The position numbers were made by a program, and so were the translations under genes. 64,000 nucleotides of DNA, from positions 25,365,936 to 25,429,935 of the forward strand of contig CAIIXF020000006.1 of assembly GCA_903813345.2 (NCBI GenBank), written 5' to 3'. This DNA is from Owenia fusiformis (taxonomy: Eukaryota; Annelida; Polychaeta; Sabellida; Oweniidae). The notes below the pieces were generated by a model. It was not told the origin of the DNA. It saw nothing but the letters and a program-made list of their open reading frames with translations, and made no database searches. Below, piece after piece: positions 23,213 to 34,700 of the stretch (position 1 is the first letter of the stretch; the number at the start of each line of letters is the position of its first letter).

Positions 23213-25119
23213 ATGTCTTGCTTTGAACCAGCTGATCCAAGCCATAAGGAAATAATCCGTCTGCTTGGGAAAATAAACTTGAAAAACAGAGATGAGAGAA
23301 TAATGTATAAACTCCTAGATGACGGTCTTACTCAATATGAATCAAAAACTGATCCTGGTCTTATTGAAAATGAAGATGATAAACTGGAAAAAGCGGACTC
23401 AAGCAATATTAAAGCTGATCAATGTAAATGTGCAAATACTATTAACAAATCAGTAGGACTCAAAATTGATGAAAGAAACCATAAAAAATCAGAGTGTCAT
23501 GTTTATTTTACAATGCTAGATGATATACCACCTCCTGTTTATCAGCAAACATTCCACCAATGGAAAGCCATGATGGACTTGAATTTCAACTTTTGGAAGA
23601 TGCGCAAAAGAAAGATTATCTATCTCCAACCATTAGATGATTTTCCTGATTTCGTTAACAACTCTACATTTAATGTAAATAAAAAGACATTAAACTTTTT
23701 TGAGTTGCTTCAACTATTTGCCAGTGTATTTTTCGATGGATTTGAAGTTCAGCTACTCCCAACGCTAGACACTGTACAAAATGACTGGAAAATAACTCGT
23801 AGAAATCATAAAACGACTGGGCAAAAACAGCAACTTGTGACTGATGTCATTGCTTATCTTTCTAAACAAAGACCAAAGGATGGATTTTGTATGCTCGGAC
23901 TAACTTGGACAGATCTCTACCCCACCCCTGAGCTGAATTTTGTCCTGGGGGAGGCTAGCATGCCTGAATATGCAGGAGCGTTTAGCTTTGGACGGTACGA
24001 ACCCAAGAGCTACAAAGATGGAGTTCCACCACCAGAGATTGAAAGATTTGATGGTTTTCTCATCTGGAAGATGTTAAAGGTCTGTTGTTTTTTTTTGTTT
24101 GATTGTTTGTTTGTTTGTTGAAGGGATATTGTGTTACAATCTTTTATGACCCGTATTTGTAATACAATAAAACATTTGGTACCTCTAAATGTGTTCCACT
24201 TCTAGAGGTGTTCCACTTTATAGGTTTCTCATGTCCATACTTGTATATGGGTATTCATTGCTGAAAGAAAATTCTGTGAATGGACGATTTTGGGTTTGGA
24301 GAACCAAAGACGATTTTCAGTTTGGAGAACCAAATTCATCTGCATATTTCAACATTACCAATGTCACCAAAAATTTTCATATTTTTACGTATGTAGATTT
24401 AAATGTACTCTTATGCCCATTTTTTATGATTTTACTCATTTTCAAGTGGGTGCAAATGGATTTTCAGGTGGGTGCAAGCCTATTTTTAAAATCTCAGGTG
24501 GATGCTGTGCCCACTTGCTTTAATGCTGGGGAGATCACTGATAGTCATTTTCTCTGACGTAATCACATAATTATTGTGCACGCATTTAGGACGGAAATTT
24601 CTGGGAATTTTATTTTCAAAAATTGGCGGAGACTTAATTTTGCGGTTTTTATCTATCAGCCGAATCCACCAATTTAAAATGGCCTCCAAAAAGCAATTTA
24701 TAGTAGATGTACATGGAAGATTGACATAGGGGTGATTAATGATTTTGATTTGTAATAAAATCATCACAATATGTTAGAACAATATCAAACAAATATAATG
24801 AATTAAATCTTTTTTTCAGGTCCTAAGCCATGAGACTTGCCACATATTTGGTCAAAGACATTGTGTCCATTTTCATTGCTCAATGAATGAGAGTACATCG
24901 ATGGTCCAAGCGCTGAGACAACCGATATTCCTCTGTCCAGTCTGTCTAAGAAAACTACACAAAGTTTGTAAGTTTGATATAAAGACAAGATACAAGAAGT
25001 TATTGGACATATTTCAAGCAGTTAACGCCCAATATCCTCATGAGTACTTGGAGAACGCTGTTCATTGGTTGGAAGATATGTTAGTGGAAATTGAAAAAGC
25101 TGAGACTGGTTATATGTGA
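23213..25119 (+). CDS. Archaemetzincin (AMZ1/AMZ2-like zinc metalloprotease), two exons
   Basis: Exon 1 is 23213-24079 and exon 2 is 24820-25119; the GT/AG intron falls in phase 0 and the joined product is 388 residues. The zinc site is HETCHIFGQRH, then Cys residues in RHCVHFHC, SM, and a CPVC pair: the archaemetzincin signature HEXXHXXGX(3)CX(4)CXM...CXXC, with three His ligands, the catalytic Glu, and four Cys for a structural zinc. Upstream, FCMLGLTWTDLYP and LNFVLGEAS match the family core. The first ~110 residues are acidic, charged and poorly conserved. Length is close to human AMZ2 (360). The third base of interest is Cys inside HETCH where vertebrate members have HEIGH. Archaemetzincins are presumed aminopeptidases. 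I cannot separate AMZ1 from AMZ2 from this alone. A possible poly-A signal AATAAA is at about 25446. The intron holds copies of two dispersed repeats. Confidence 0.93.
24278..24440 (+). repeat. Dispersed repeat with doubled TTTGGAGAACCAA motif
   Basis: Carries two TTTGGAGAACCAAA words and then CATCTGCATATTTCAAC, the same order as the right arm of the hairpin element at 38691-38982. In the archaemetzincin intron. Just before it, 24190-24235 is a remnant of the CAGTAAAACCTGT MITE family (GTGTTCCACTT, TATAGGTTT). Confidence 0.65.
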
Positions 25120-27045
25120 CAGATGAATGTGGAATATAGTGCAATAGATTGTGTTCAAACATGATCATTGAATAAGGAAGATTTGATTGAATTTGAAACA
25201 TTACCTTTTGTGAATTGTGTATGAATCTATGGGATTTGAAGAGAAATTTTGAATGGCTAATTGTGACTGTATTTAGTATTTTAGCCTGAAGTCGAGAGCC
25301 ATCAAAAATTGAATATATTTTTACAGATGTATCTGATAAAAATCTGGGGTGAATAGTTTCTAGCAATAATCATGCAAGGGAAATCAAAAATTGAAATCAG
25401 ATCCTTCGTGGTGGGTGGGTGGTGGAAACCCACCAAGGTATGGGCAATAAATTAACAATCCCTTCACACATGTCTGTAATGCACCCCCCCCCCTCCATCC
25501 CCCTAGGCTCCATATAAAGTTTAAACCACTTATGACTTATATTATAGTCCTAGTGGATCCGCGTTGTTTGAACCTACCGCCGAGCACAATTATACATTAA
25601 GACCCGTTACACAGTCATGATACCGCCGAGCAAGCTCATTGCATCATCGGGTCTGCTTTACCCCCGTGAAAATGTGATTTGTGAAACTTCTCATTTTAAT
25701 TTTAAAAATTTTATTTTGAAGGACTTGAATTTTGAATTTATTTCAAATATAAATTTTACTTGTGTTGAAAAAATTAAGAAATTGGTTGAAAATTAAGCAA
25801 GAAATTAATTCATAAAATGAAGAAAAGTGTTTCAGAGAAAAAGCAATTTAAAATTTAAGTTCTCATATAATCAAATGGTACATACATATTTTAAACATGA
25901 TAAAAACTTATTTTCAACCTAGATAGTCAAACAATATTGCTTTACCTCGAAGGTTTAGCATATTCAAAAATATACAACTGCCAATTTTAGAAAAAATATT
26001 TTGCCACTTAAAGTTTATATATGCATTAAATAGATTTAAATAATATGACTTTTGGCTGATCTATTCAATGGAGTAGAAATGTTTCACATCATGAAAAGTA
26101 ATGATAAAATTATAAAATAGAATATAAAATAAAATTATATTTTCAAACTTTACACAGAGCCTTTAACAGTTTAATCAATTGAACTTTTGACCATATTTTT
26201 ATATCCATAATAATGTACTAAAGCATGTTTGGCTTGTATTTTCATTCACCATATAATAGAATGTGTGCCTTAAGGTGAACCTTTTTGTGATGCCCTTCCT
26301 TTAAACCTCAATTAATTTATTGAAATGCAAAACCCATATGCAAAGGTTGAAAAGGATATAAATCAACTAAAGTGGAATGTTTTGCGTTCGACCCGTGTTT
26401 CATCAAATACTGAACAAATACAGATTTTTTCTCAGTAATTCTTGAATGGTTATTTTTTCCATGTGTATTCAATAAATGATTATACAACAACACAAAGGTG
26501 ACATATTAAAAGGACCAAAATGTAAAGTCATACAGGGGCGTATCGTTAAATCTGCCCGTTGTCATTCCAGAACGCAGATATGTTTTAATATACATGTAAA
26601 GGGTATCATTGCACTAAAGTATCTTTTGGCAGTAGTTGTTGTCAGGGGCAAAACAATGAGCAAAACAGTCTATGACGGAATCAACAATAAATGAACAAAT
26701 TTTGCATTTTAGATAATGCGGGAATTTTAAACACAATCAATTTCAAGTTCATTCTGTCCAGATGTGCGATTTTGCGTAACACTCACAAGGTCATGCAGTA
26801 ATTATATTCAATAAAGCACAGAGTAGCAGTCAATATTAAGACTCTGGTCACCCCCCTCTATTTTTCCAAATGAAAAATTCTGAGGGGGCACACAGATGCT
26901 TGGTGCAAGACACAAGTCAGATCGTTCAAAGGATTAAGTGCCAACAAACTATATTTACATTAATAAATATATGGTCTTTTATTATTTTTTAGCCGGCAAT
27001 TGAATTTGTGAATGCTACCTTAGATAATGTATGAAATTTAACTAG
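25120..27045. other. Intergenic, convergent 3' ends
   Basis: No gene. Contains likely 3'UTR of the archaemetzincin at the left. At the right, AATAAA on the minus strand at 26983-26978 lies about 63 bases beyond the DUF229 stop. The rest is AT-rich with nothing I can name. Confidence 0.45.
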
Positions 27046-29427
27046 CTAGGAAGGGTCCAGAAGTCTGTGGTGTTTATGGTGTTTATTGTTACAATAACAA
27101 AATTTCTCGAGTGCTAGATTTTTGATGCAAGCACTCTGGTGACCATAACGATTAAGTCGACTAATCGGTCCTGGAATATCAAAGATTTTGTCATCGTTAC
27201 TATAACGGACAGTTGCCTCAAATACCCCATTTCCTGGAGATGCTACAAACTCTATTTGATAGTATTCAATTGGAGTACTAGCTTTCTCCATCTCTGTTTT
27301 ATCAGAATCAAAACCATCTGCTGATTTGATTTTCAGAATATCTTTTGTTGAAACATACATTTCAGCTTTGGTTATTTTATCCAATGAAAGAATTGCACAT
27401 AAATCGGAATTTTGAAGATGAGATAAATGTTTATTTATAGAGCTAATTGTGAAATTAGCAACCTGTTTCACTGTGGTGTCCTTTGTACTGATAGGTTTCA
27501 TGTTTTGACATGTACACCAATGGGGTAAAATTCCCACATCTTCACATGTTCTAGTTTCAGGTATAACCTTGAATAAACTCATTCCTTTTTTGTTCGGGTC
27601 AGAAGTAAATGATTCCAAGGGGCCATCAGTTAAGATATTTTGAAGTGTTTCATGCACATCAAATGGAGTTGTCAGTCGATGCTTATTTATTCTTAGATTA
27701 TGAACAAATTCTGGGTGATTTTCTGAAAACCATTTCGGGAAAATCCAATAAATAAAAGGAAGTTTTTCTTCAAGTTTTCCTATTTTTGTTTGCCTCATAT
27801 CTCCATAGCGTATACCATGGTCACTATAAAACACTACGACAGAGTTATTGAGATTCCCGCAGTTCTTTACTCTCTTCAGGAATTTTAGGTAAATGTTATC
27901 TGCTACTCCTGTTAAACTGATGTCTTCGTGTGTCAGTCGGGAGTTGAATGTGAATGCAAAGTGTGGTCGATCCTTAAAGGTATCCATGTAATCATATAAA
28001 TAATTGAGCGTAATTTCAGATTCATGACGATCGCCAACACAATGAGCCTTTTGCCAAACAGATTCTTCTAGTTCTAATGCAATATGAAATGGACGAGAAT
28101 AATAATCAGTTGGCTGCTTATGAAATCCTCCCTTAAGATAATTAAATAATGCCCACTTAGGGGCATCTTCTGCAAATAGTGTCCTATATCCCTTTTTGGC
28201 AGCTTCATTCCAGATAAACTTAAATTCATCAAAAGGTTTACCACGATCAGTTGCACTGTTCCAGGGTAAATCTGCAGCAAATTTACCAGATAATAAAGGC
28301 ACAAGATTAGGAAATGTGTTGTCTCCCACCTTATTGTATCCTGTAAGTTCAAATCCATTAAGTTCCTCCTCAATGAATCTCCTGGTTTTTGGCATTAGTC
28401 GCATGAAGTTTAATCTTGAGACTGAATCCACCCCTAATAAAACTATATTAAGTTTTTCATTTCTTTCAACTGTATTTCTCTTACACTCATCTTCAACTTG
28501 CTGCTTTTCAAAAACAACTGCATGAAAATTTTTGTAAATTGTTTTCCCATTGCGGTCATAACATTTAACTTTAATATATTCAACCTTGAGATGAACATCT
28601 TGCTTGAATTTAGTTTGCTGCGCATCCATTGTATATGCATTATCCTCTCCCTTAACTCTGTAAATGCCTCTGTAGCCACAATGGCTGAAGTTGGGATAAT
28701 GACTCTGAACTATATTGTGGTTAATTTTCAAAATATTCCCACTTGTATAGGTAATACTAGGATTTGTATCACAATCTAGTCTCTTATTTTTATTAATGAA
28801 ATGTTGAATTGTGTGATCCCAAGGATCGATGTCTGGGATCGAACACCCTGGTGTTTTAACTAAAAATCCTTCACTTTGGTCCGTGTTTGTCACAATATAA
28901 TTTTTATCCTTTTTGATTTTAACATCATCTCTCACTTCTTTTTTGTTGTTTATAAAAGCTATAATTTCATCTTTGGTTTTGTTGTTTGTAAAAGCTGTAA
29001 TGTCATCTTTGGTTTTAACATCATCTTTCACTTCTTTGTTGTTTATAAAAGCTGTAATGTCATCTTTGGTTTTAACATCATCTCTCACTTCTTTGTTGTT
29101 TATAAAAGCTGTAATGTCATCTTTGGTTTTAACATCATCTTTCACTTCTTTGTTGTTTGTAATAGGCATAATGTCATCTTTTAAAGCCATTAGCTTTGAT
29201 ATATTTTTCAGCTGCCTGGGGATTCCTATGAATTCCTTTCTAAATTCTAGTTTAGTTCTTGAAACAATGTTCCATTTTGAAAATGTTTCTTTTTTATATT
29301 CACCCATCTTTGATGATTCATTCAACTTATAAAGATTGTAGACCAAAAGCAATCCAAAACTCAGGAAGAAAAAGTGTTTCATTTTCTTTAGCATTATCCT
29401 CATCATAATAAATTGTTTACTTTTCAA
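27046..29427 (-). CDS. DUF229 (sulfatase/alkaline-phosphatase-fold) type II membrane protein with 19-residue repeats
   Basis: One uninterrupted exon of 793 codons. Residues about 13-31 (HFFFLSFGLLLVYNLY) form a signal anchor, so the bulk faces the lumen or outside. Residues about 85-180 are a charged stalk made of a 19-residue repeat. The DUF229 domain follows: PGCSIPDIDPWD, CGYRGIYR, then NIVLLGVDSVSR (the sulfatase nucleophile-like position), TFPNLVPLLSGK, and FYSDHGIRYGD with the Asp-His metal-ligand pair of the alkaline phosphatase fold. The Cys-rich tail ends CYCNNKHHKHH. The family's substrate is unknown, so no reaction can be given. DUF229 proteins are common in nematodes and occur in molluscs and other invertebrates. 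Start: ATG at 29427 has a second Met 6-10 codons later; either would keep the anchor. Confidence 0.9.
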   Translation of the reverse strand: MKSKQFIMMRIMLKKMKHFFFLSFGLLLVYNLYKLNESSKMGEYKKETFSKWNIVSRTKLEFRKEFIGIPRQLKNISKLMALKDDIMPITNNKEVKDDVKTKDDITAFINNKEVRDDVKTKDDITAFINNKEVKDDVKTKDDITAFTNNKTKDEIIAFINNKKEVRDDVKIKKDKNYIVTNTDQSEGFLVKTPGCSIPDIDPWDHTIQHFINKNKRLDCDTNPSITYTSGNILKINHNIVQSHYPNFSHCGYRGIYRVKGEDNAYTMDAQQTKFKQDVHLKVEYIKVKCYDRNGKTIYKNFHAVVFEKQQVEDECKRNTVERNEKLNIVLLGVDSVSRLNFMRLMPKTRRFIEEELNGFELTGYNKVGDNTFPNLVPLLSGKFAADLPWNSATDRGKPFDEFKFIWNEAAKKGYRTLFAEDAPKWALFNYLKGGFHKQPTDYYSRPFHIALELEESVWQKAHCVGDRHESEITLNYLYDYMDTFKDRPHFAFTFNSRLTHEDISLTGVADNIYLKFLKRVKNCGNLNNSVVVFYSDHGIRYGDMRQTKIGKLEEKLPFIYWIFPKWFSENHPEFVHNLRINKHRLTTPFDVHETLQNILTDGPLESFTSDPNKKGMSLFKVIPETRTCEDVGILPHWCTCQNMKPISTKDTTVKQVANFTISSINKHLSHLQNSDLCAILSLDKITKAEMYVSTKDILKIKSADGFDSDKTEMEKASTPIEYYQIEFVASPGNGVFEATVRYSNDDKIFDIPGPISRLNRYGHQSACIKNLALEKFCYCNNKHHKHHRLLDPS
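28912..29190 (-). repeat. 57-bp in-frame coding tandem repeat
   Basis: Unit of 57 bp encoding KTKDDITAFINNKEVRDDV (19 residues), three near-perfect copies with degenerate ones on both sides, one of them shortened. Being a multiple of three, the unit can vary in number without breaking the frame. Confidence 0.9.
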
Positions 29428-32351
29428 TCCAGTTTACACTTCAATCCAGTTTACACACTACCATGTGGAATCAGCGACTGTTATGTTGTTGTACACAGGG
29501 AGTTATTCAGCCAGGAGATCAAAATTTATACAGCCGTGTTTAATCATATTGGTTTTTCCGTTTCCGCAGGTTTAACAGTCAGATTGTGTGGCTAAAATGT
29601 TCAGTTGTTTGAGCCAACTCACTTGAGTGTGACATACCATAATAATAAGACCCATATGGAGGTCAAAAACCATAATGAATGTCTCAAACAGTACACTTAA
29701 GGGTTACTAACAGGGATGATGTCAAATTCTCAACAGTTGTGGAAAAATAAAGTTATTTTATTATGGATAGCCCTCATCCCTCATATAACCAAATTTTAAA
29801 ATCGTAATTTGTTTTTCACTTGAATAATTTGTGTTAATATTTATACATAAAGAACAATATGTTGCTGATGGAATACCTCTCTCCCAAATGAATTTATGAT
29901 TCAATATACAAGTACTGTAGTATGTTTTTTTCCTCAGTTGTAATTATAAAGCTAGAAAACAAAGTTTTAAACATATTACACAATCAAGATTTTCCACGTA
30001 TTTTGTAATCAACATAAGTTATATGCAAATGTAGTTATACAATGTAAGTTATTTGTACAACAAAAACAGCATTCAACTGATTGGCAAATCCCACCAAATA
30101 AAGAAGACCATTCCTGGAAAGTTGACAATCAAAATTGAGGAAATGGGCCCTGTCATCATATATACTGGACATGTATATATAAATCTTGAATCAGATTCCA
30201 GTACTGATAGTGATTAAAAGACTTTCTAGCTGAATATTTATAAAAAGCTTGATTTGTAAATTTTTGAGATGGGCCCTTAGTGCCCTTACAGTATACTGGT
30301 ATATCCTAAAATACTTTCATTTACATGAAAGGCATTTAATTGATGTTTGTGCTTTAAATACATTGGTTTCAATTGGTATTTATCAAATAATTCTATGATG
30401 CAGGTGCTAAGCTAGTTCAGCAGATGTTACTTTATTTGAGATCTGATATCAAACATAGAAGTTACAGACATATTACTATTGTCTGCTAAATTTTGAATGG
30501 GAGAATTAAAGGCAGAACTGTTGAACATTTTAGAATACATTGGCCTCACTAAACACAAATATTTTTTTCAGCTGCCTTTTTTTAAAATAAAACTACTTGT
30601 ATTGATTAAAACAGCCTTACAATTGTAATGAGATGTATCAAATAGAGAGAATAATAGGGTTCCATCTTTTACAGAATTGAATTTGGACAATTCATTTAGG
30701 CCCAGCATAAAATTTATTACTATGTATGTATGCCATGCCCGGCATTTTTTTCCAAATCCAATTCTATAAAATATGGAACCCTATATTCTCCCTATTTGAT
30801 ACATCTCATTACTACTGTAAGGCCATTTGAAATGGAGTCAAGAGGAGTAGATTCCGATGTACCTTTAGCCTTTTGTCTCCTCGCCTATTATTTTTTGCTT
30901 TGACTATTTCTTTTGCCTCGCCTAATCTAAGATCTTGACTTTGCCTCTCTCAGTCAAAATTCTAGTGTACACTATATCTCTACTGGGAAGCATCCCTGAA
31001 AGAGTAAGTCTATAATGCAATTTAGCAAATGGCAAGTAGAGCAACTGAAGTAAGACTCAAGAACATCGCATGGTGTAATAATATTTGAGGAGTTAGCATT
31101 TGTCATATTATTGATATAATATATGTATATGCTCCATACAGGTGAGAGTGTCCCCGGGAATAGTTGATGTACTGTGTAATCATTTTGTACAGTGTAATTG
31201 ATAGATTGGATGACGTCATGAATAAATAATCAGTTTAGAACTCAAAGCTTGTTATGTAAAGTTGACAGCATTGACATTTGAAACTTCAATGCTTCAAATA
31301 TGGTGCAATTCTAAATGTAAGGATATCGGAGATGAAAGTTTTGGTCATGGTTAACCTATATCTCCCTTTTATATACATTACATTAAAAACAAAATAATTA
31401 TAGAAATTCAGATAAACTAAATAATTATCTGATTTATATGGTATAACATTTTATTACATTTCATCCAGGTTTGAGAAAATTCCCCACATTACATTGTATA
31501 AGGGATAAATTATAATATTATTTGAGCTAAACAGCTTATTTAAAGAGAATGTATCTGTATCATTTCCCAAACTAAGAGTATATTATTTTAAAAATCTCCA
31601 AAAAAAATATTGTTAAACTTGACTAAGTTCGTCATTGAGTAGCATGACTGAGGTTTTGAAATATCCATCTACAGCTACTGCATATTGGTTATCAGTTTCT
31701 GTTAATACTTCAACTTGTATTGTAATTAATTTAGTATGAATGAAATGTTCATTGGTGTTATGGATTATGATAATGGAACTTGAATGGTGGGGGTGGGGGG
31801 ATGTTGGACATTGTTTAATTAGATCATGGTTTTGGTTAGTTGGGGTTTGTTTTCCTTATAAATGGTGTACCCTTGTTGTACATTTTGTACTTTGCTCTGT
31901 AACAATTTTTGGTCTTTTACCTTTGGCATATCCAATACCTTGTCTGAGAAAGGAGAAATTACGCTTAATAATGTATGATGTGAAACAATTGACTTAGTTC
32001 CATCTATTCCATCCAGATATTGGCAATTAGCTAATTGAAATCGATTGTTATTGTTTATATTAGAAATAAATTAATAACATGAAAAAACAATATTGAGAAT
32101 TCCATGAGTACCTGCAAACCATTTTGTAATTGCCATTTTTTAAATAAAATATCAATGAGTATAGGTACATGGTGTACAATAAGTTTTAATAAAATACTTG
32201 CTTTTTTTATATACAGTACAGTATCTGAATAAGGTTGTGATTAAAATATCGAACCCGTTATTTATCATACCACGTCAACTGGATTTGATGTCATTAAAGC
32301 TTATCAAATACATCATAGTCTAGGATCCACTTCAACTGTTATACAAAGACA
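29428..32351. other. Intergenic between DUF229 gene and Toll-like receptor
   Basis: AT-rich, no gene supported; it holds one MITE (30614-30823) and must contain the DUF229 promoter at its left end. Confidence 0.4.
30614..30823. mobile_element. ~210-bp hairpin MITE
   Basis: About 75-bp imperfect inverted termini: GCCTTACA...GTAATGAGATGTATCAAATA at left, TATTTGATACATCTCATTAC...TGTAAGGC at right, with TAGGGTTCCAT / ATGGAACCCTA further in. No clear target duplication. Confidence 0.75.
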
Positions 32352-34700
32352 CTACAGAAGTGGTCTTTCATCATTGTCAATATGACCTTGTGCCACAAAG
32401 TTTTGGATCATTTGTTCATCTTCTGCAGTCTGAGCTGTGAGAAAGGGACTAACTATATGCTGGACATCTGTTTGTTGCGGTCTAGGCTCACCTAGGGCAT
32501 CACACAGCTTTCTCCAAAACACTGCCTTCTTGTCGGCATCCTCGCTCCATTCCAGGTAAACACGAGTATCCAGGAGAGATCTTAGTGTAGGGCTGATCAG
32601 CTCTGGCGGAAAAACAGAAATCGGCTCTTTCAGAATTAATATCAGGCAGTCTCGGCCTCGATTGGCTAATTCACCCCTCGCAAGATTCATTTCATAAGCA
32701 CACCAACGACTACGGAGAAAATTCTGACTTATGATCAGAATAACTTTTTTACTTCTGTTGATGGCATCAAGGATGATATCCGAGATATAACCCCCTGGTC
32801 TAAAGTTGTGATCATCGATACATATTCTATAGTTATAGACACCTACTAGCTTTGCATACAGTGTTTTTTGCCCCCAGGTTTTATCAAGGGAGCTGTAGCT
32901 AATAAATCCATCAAAATTATATTCCTGGTCCAAATTCTTCTTTCCATGATACCTTATGGCGGCTCTTAGTTGGAGGTACAAGTACTGCAGCTTGTATCGA
33001 CGTTTATAGGACAGAATCACAACAAACATTGTCAAAAGAATCACTCCACTTGGTACTGTTCCAGCAATGATCACATTGCGCCAACAAGACAGTTTCAATG
33101 TGAGTATGTTTACCGTGTGCATATGGACCAATTTGTCATTGTGATATTTGCACTGTAAGTTCTCCCATTGGTGTATGCTCTTTCTGTTCTTTTGCATCCA
33201 GTAAATGAACTCAAACGAGTGACAACCACAGACTAGGGGATTACCTCCAATGTCAATTACAAGGCTCTGATTAGTGTTTATAATATTGATCTCTTGTTGC
33301 ATACGCTTTGGTAGTGTTTCTAATTTATTGTTGGATACATTAAGCATCTTAAGAGAAGTCAAACCATGTAACTCGAAATTGAGTGTGTTTAGATTATTCC
33401 CACTGAGGTTCAAACTTCTTAATTTAACTGCATCTTTTAGCAATTTAGAAGGAACGTGATCAATACTGTTGTAAGACATATCAAGGATACGTAGCCTGGT
33501 ACAATTTATGAATGTTCCTTCTATTTTATTCATAGTAGATGCCCACTTAATGTAATTACGGGCAATGTTAAGAATTTCAAGCGATTCAAATGCTCCTTTT
33601 TCACAGGACCAAACTGATGATTGGATTTCGCATTCACCTCCTTGTAGGTTCGCTTCTTTCAACTGTACAAATCCAAGGATCTTACCGCTAACTTTCCGAA
33701 ATAGCTTTACGTTGGAAAAGTTTACCTTCTTCAATCGATTATTACTTTGAAATTTTATCCCATATGGCACAAGATATGAAGTAACAGAACATACTGATCT
33801 CGATATATCGATGAATTCAATGGTTTTAGGAAATGGGTAAACTGTTTTTGCTTGTTCCTTTGTGAGAAGCTCAACTAATCTTGGACTCTTTCTCTTAAGA
33901 TTGTCTGTTGCTGTGATTCCTTTCAGTTTGGTTAGCTTGAAAAATAAATATGGAACCAGACTTGGAACTAGTTCAGGCATTTGCAGATTGTTCATTGAAA
34001 AGTCAATTTCCTCTATGTGTGGTATGTATTGGAATATACCAACATCAAATTCCGTCAGATAAAATCTATATAAAACAAGTTGTTTTATAGGTGAATTCCT
34101 CAAATATTTGAGATGAGACTTTTTGAGAAAAAATGGATATTGATTCATGTTTTTCAGAATGATAGTTTCAATCGAAGAATTTTCCAGTCCTTGAAATGTG
34201 TTCATAACAGTTTCTACGCCTCTTTCAAGTGTGCGATCACCCAAGCTTGTCCATTCTATGTATTTAATATTCGGAATCATCTGGAACACTAATGGATGGA
34301 GATCTTTGATTGAGTACACATTTGTTCCTATATTTAATACTTGTAGCTTTTGTAACCCATCAAATGTTTTGCGTTTCATGTTAATGCGATTACCAGAAAT
34401 GTTCAGCGATTGCAAATGTTTGTAGTTCTGTCCAAGATCTCCATCTTTAAGTTCATTTATTCCACAACCTGCCAGACTAAGTAGGGTCGTATTTTGTGGG
34501 CAATCTAATGGAAGCGTTCGTAATGCAACTCCGTCGCAAAACACTTCAGTATCTTCGCATCTACAGACATTACAGCACGCTATATGTTCCTGTATGTCAC
34601 TTCTATTCAATGTGACGTTGAAACTGTAACATATTGTCACATTCATGAACAATATTATGTAAAGCAGTTTTCCGAAGAAATATCGCATAAGTACTTCCAT
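32352..34700 (-). CDS. Toll-like receptor (LRR-TM-TIR), single exon
   Basis: 782 codons without intron. Signal peptide about 1-26 (hydrophobic LLYIILFMNVTICYS). Cys-rich LRR N-cap about 41-66 (CCNVCRCEDTEVFC). About 70-485: leucine-rich repeats such as LQSLNISGNRI, LRILDMSYNSIDHV, LRSLNLSGNNL and LKMLNVSNNKL. One LRR C-cap with CGCHSF...LQC. Transmembrane helix about 541-564 (VILLTMFVVILSY). TIR domain about 590-735: box 1 FDGFISYS, box 2 DHNFRPGGYISDII, box 3 VFWRKL. This is the single-cysteine-cluster (V-type) layout. It would sense a ligand outside the cell or in an endosome and recruit MyD88-like adaptors through the TIR; ligand unknown. All TIR boxes are intact, so it looks functional. 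Invertebrate TLR genes are often intronless and expanded. It is a distinct gene; no paralogue is in the window. Confidence 0.95.
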   Translation of the reverse strand: MEVLMRYFFGKLLYIILFMNVTICYSFNVTLNRSDIQEHIACCNVCRCEDTEVFCDGVALRTLPLDCPQNTTLLSLAGCGINELKDGDLGQNYKHLQSLNISGNRINMKRKTFDGLQKLQVLNIGTNVYSIKDLHPLVFQMIPNIKYIEWTSLGDRTLERGVETVMNTFQGLENSSIETIILKNMNQYPFFLKKSHLKYLRNSPIKQLVLYRFYLTEFDVGIFQYIPHIEEIDFSMNNLQMPELVPSLVPYLFFKLTKLKGITATDNLKRKSPRLVELLTKEQAKTVYPFPKTIEFIDISRSVCSVTSYLVPYGIKFQSNNRLKKVNFSNVKLFRKVSGKILGFVQLKEANLQGGECEIQSSVWSCEKGAFESLEILNIARNYIKWASTMNKIEGTFINCTRLRILDMSYNSIDHVPSKLLKDAVKLRSLNLSGNNLNTLNFELHGLTSLKMLNVSNNKLETLPKRMQQEINIINTNQSLVIDIGGNPLVCGCHSFEFIYWMQKNRKSIHQWENLQCKYHNDKLVHMHTVNILTLKLSCWRNVIIAGTVPSGVILLTMFVVILSYKRRYKLQYLYLQLRAAIRYHGKKNLDQEYNFDGFISYSSLDKTWGQKTLYAKLVGVYNYRICIDDHNFRPGGYISDIILDAINRSKKVILIISQNFLRSRWCAYEMNLARGELANRGRDCLILILKEPISVFPPELISPTLRSLLDTRVYLEWSEDADKKAVFWRKLCDALGEPRPQQTDVQHIVSPFLTAQTAEDEQMIQNFVAQGHIDNDERPLL

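Noticed and set aside
24189-24557. 122-codon frame in the archaemetzincin intron
   Set aside because: Made from dispersed repeats (the GGAGAACCAAA element); the intron has proper GT/AG ends and the catalytic exon follows in phase.
28876-29332. Repetitive + strand frames (SSLVLTSS and FGFNIIFHF repeats)
   Set aside because: They are antisense readings of the DUF229 19-residue repeat; the minus frame has the anchor and domain.
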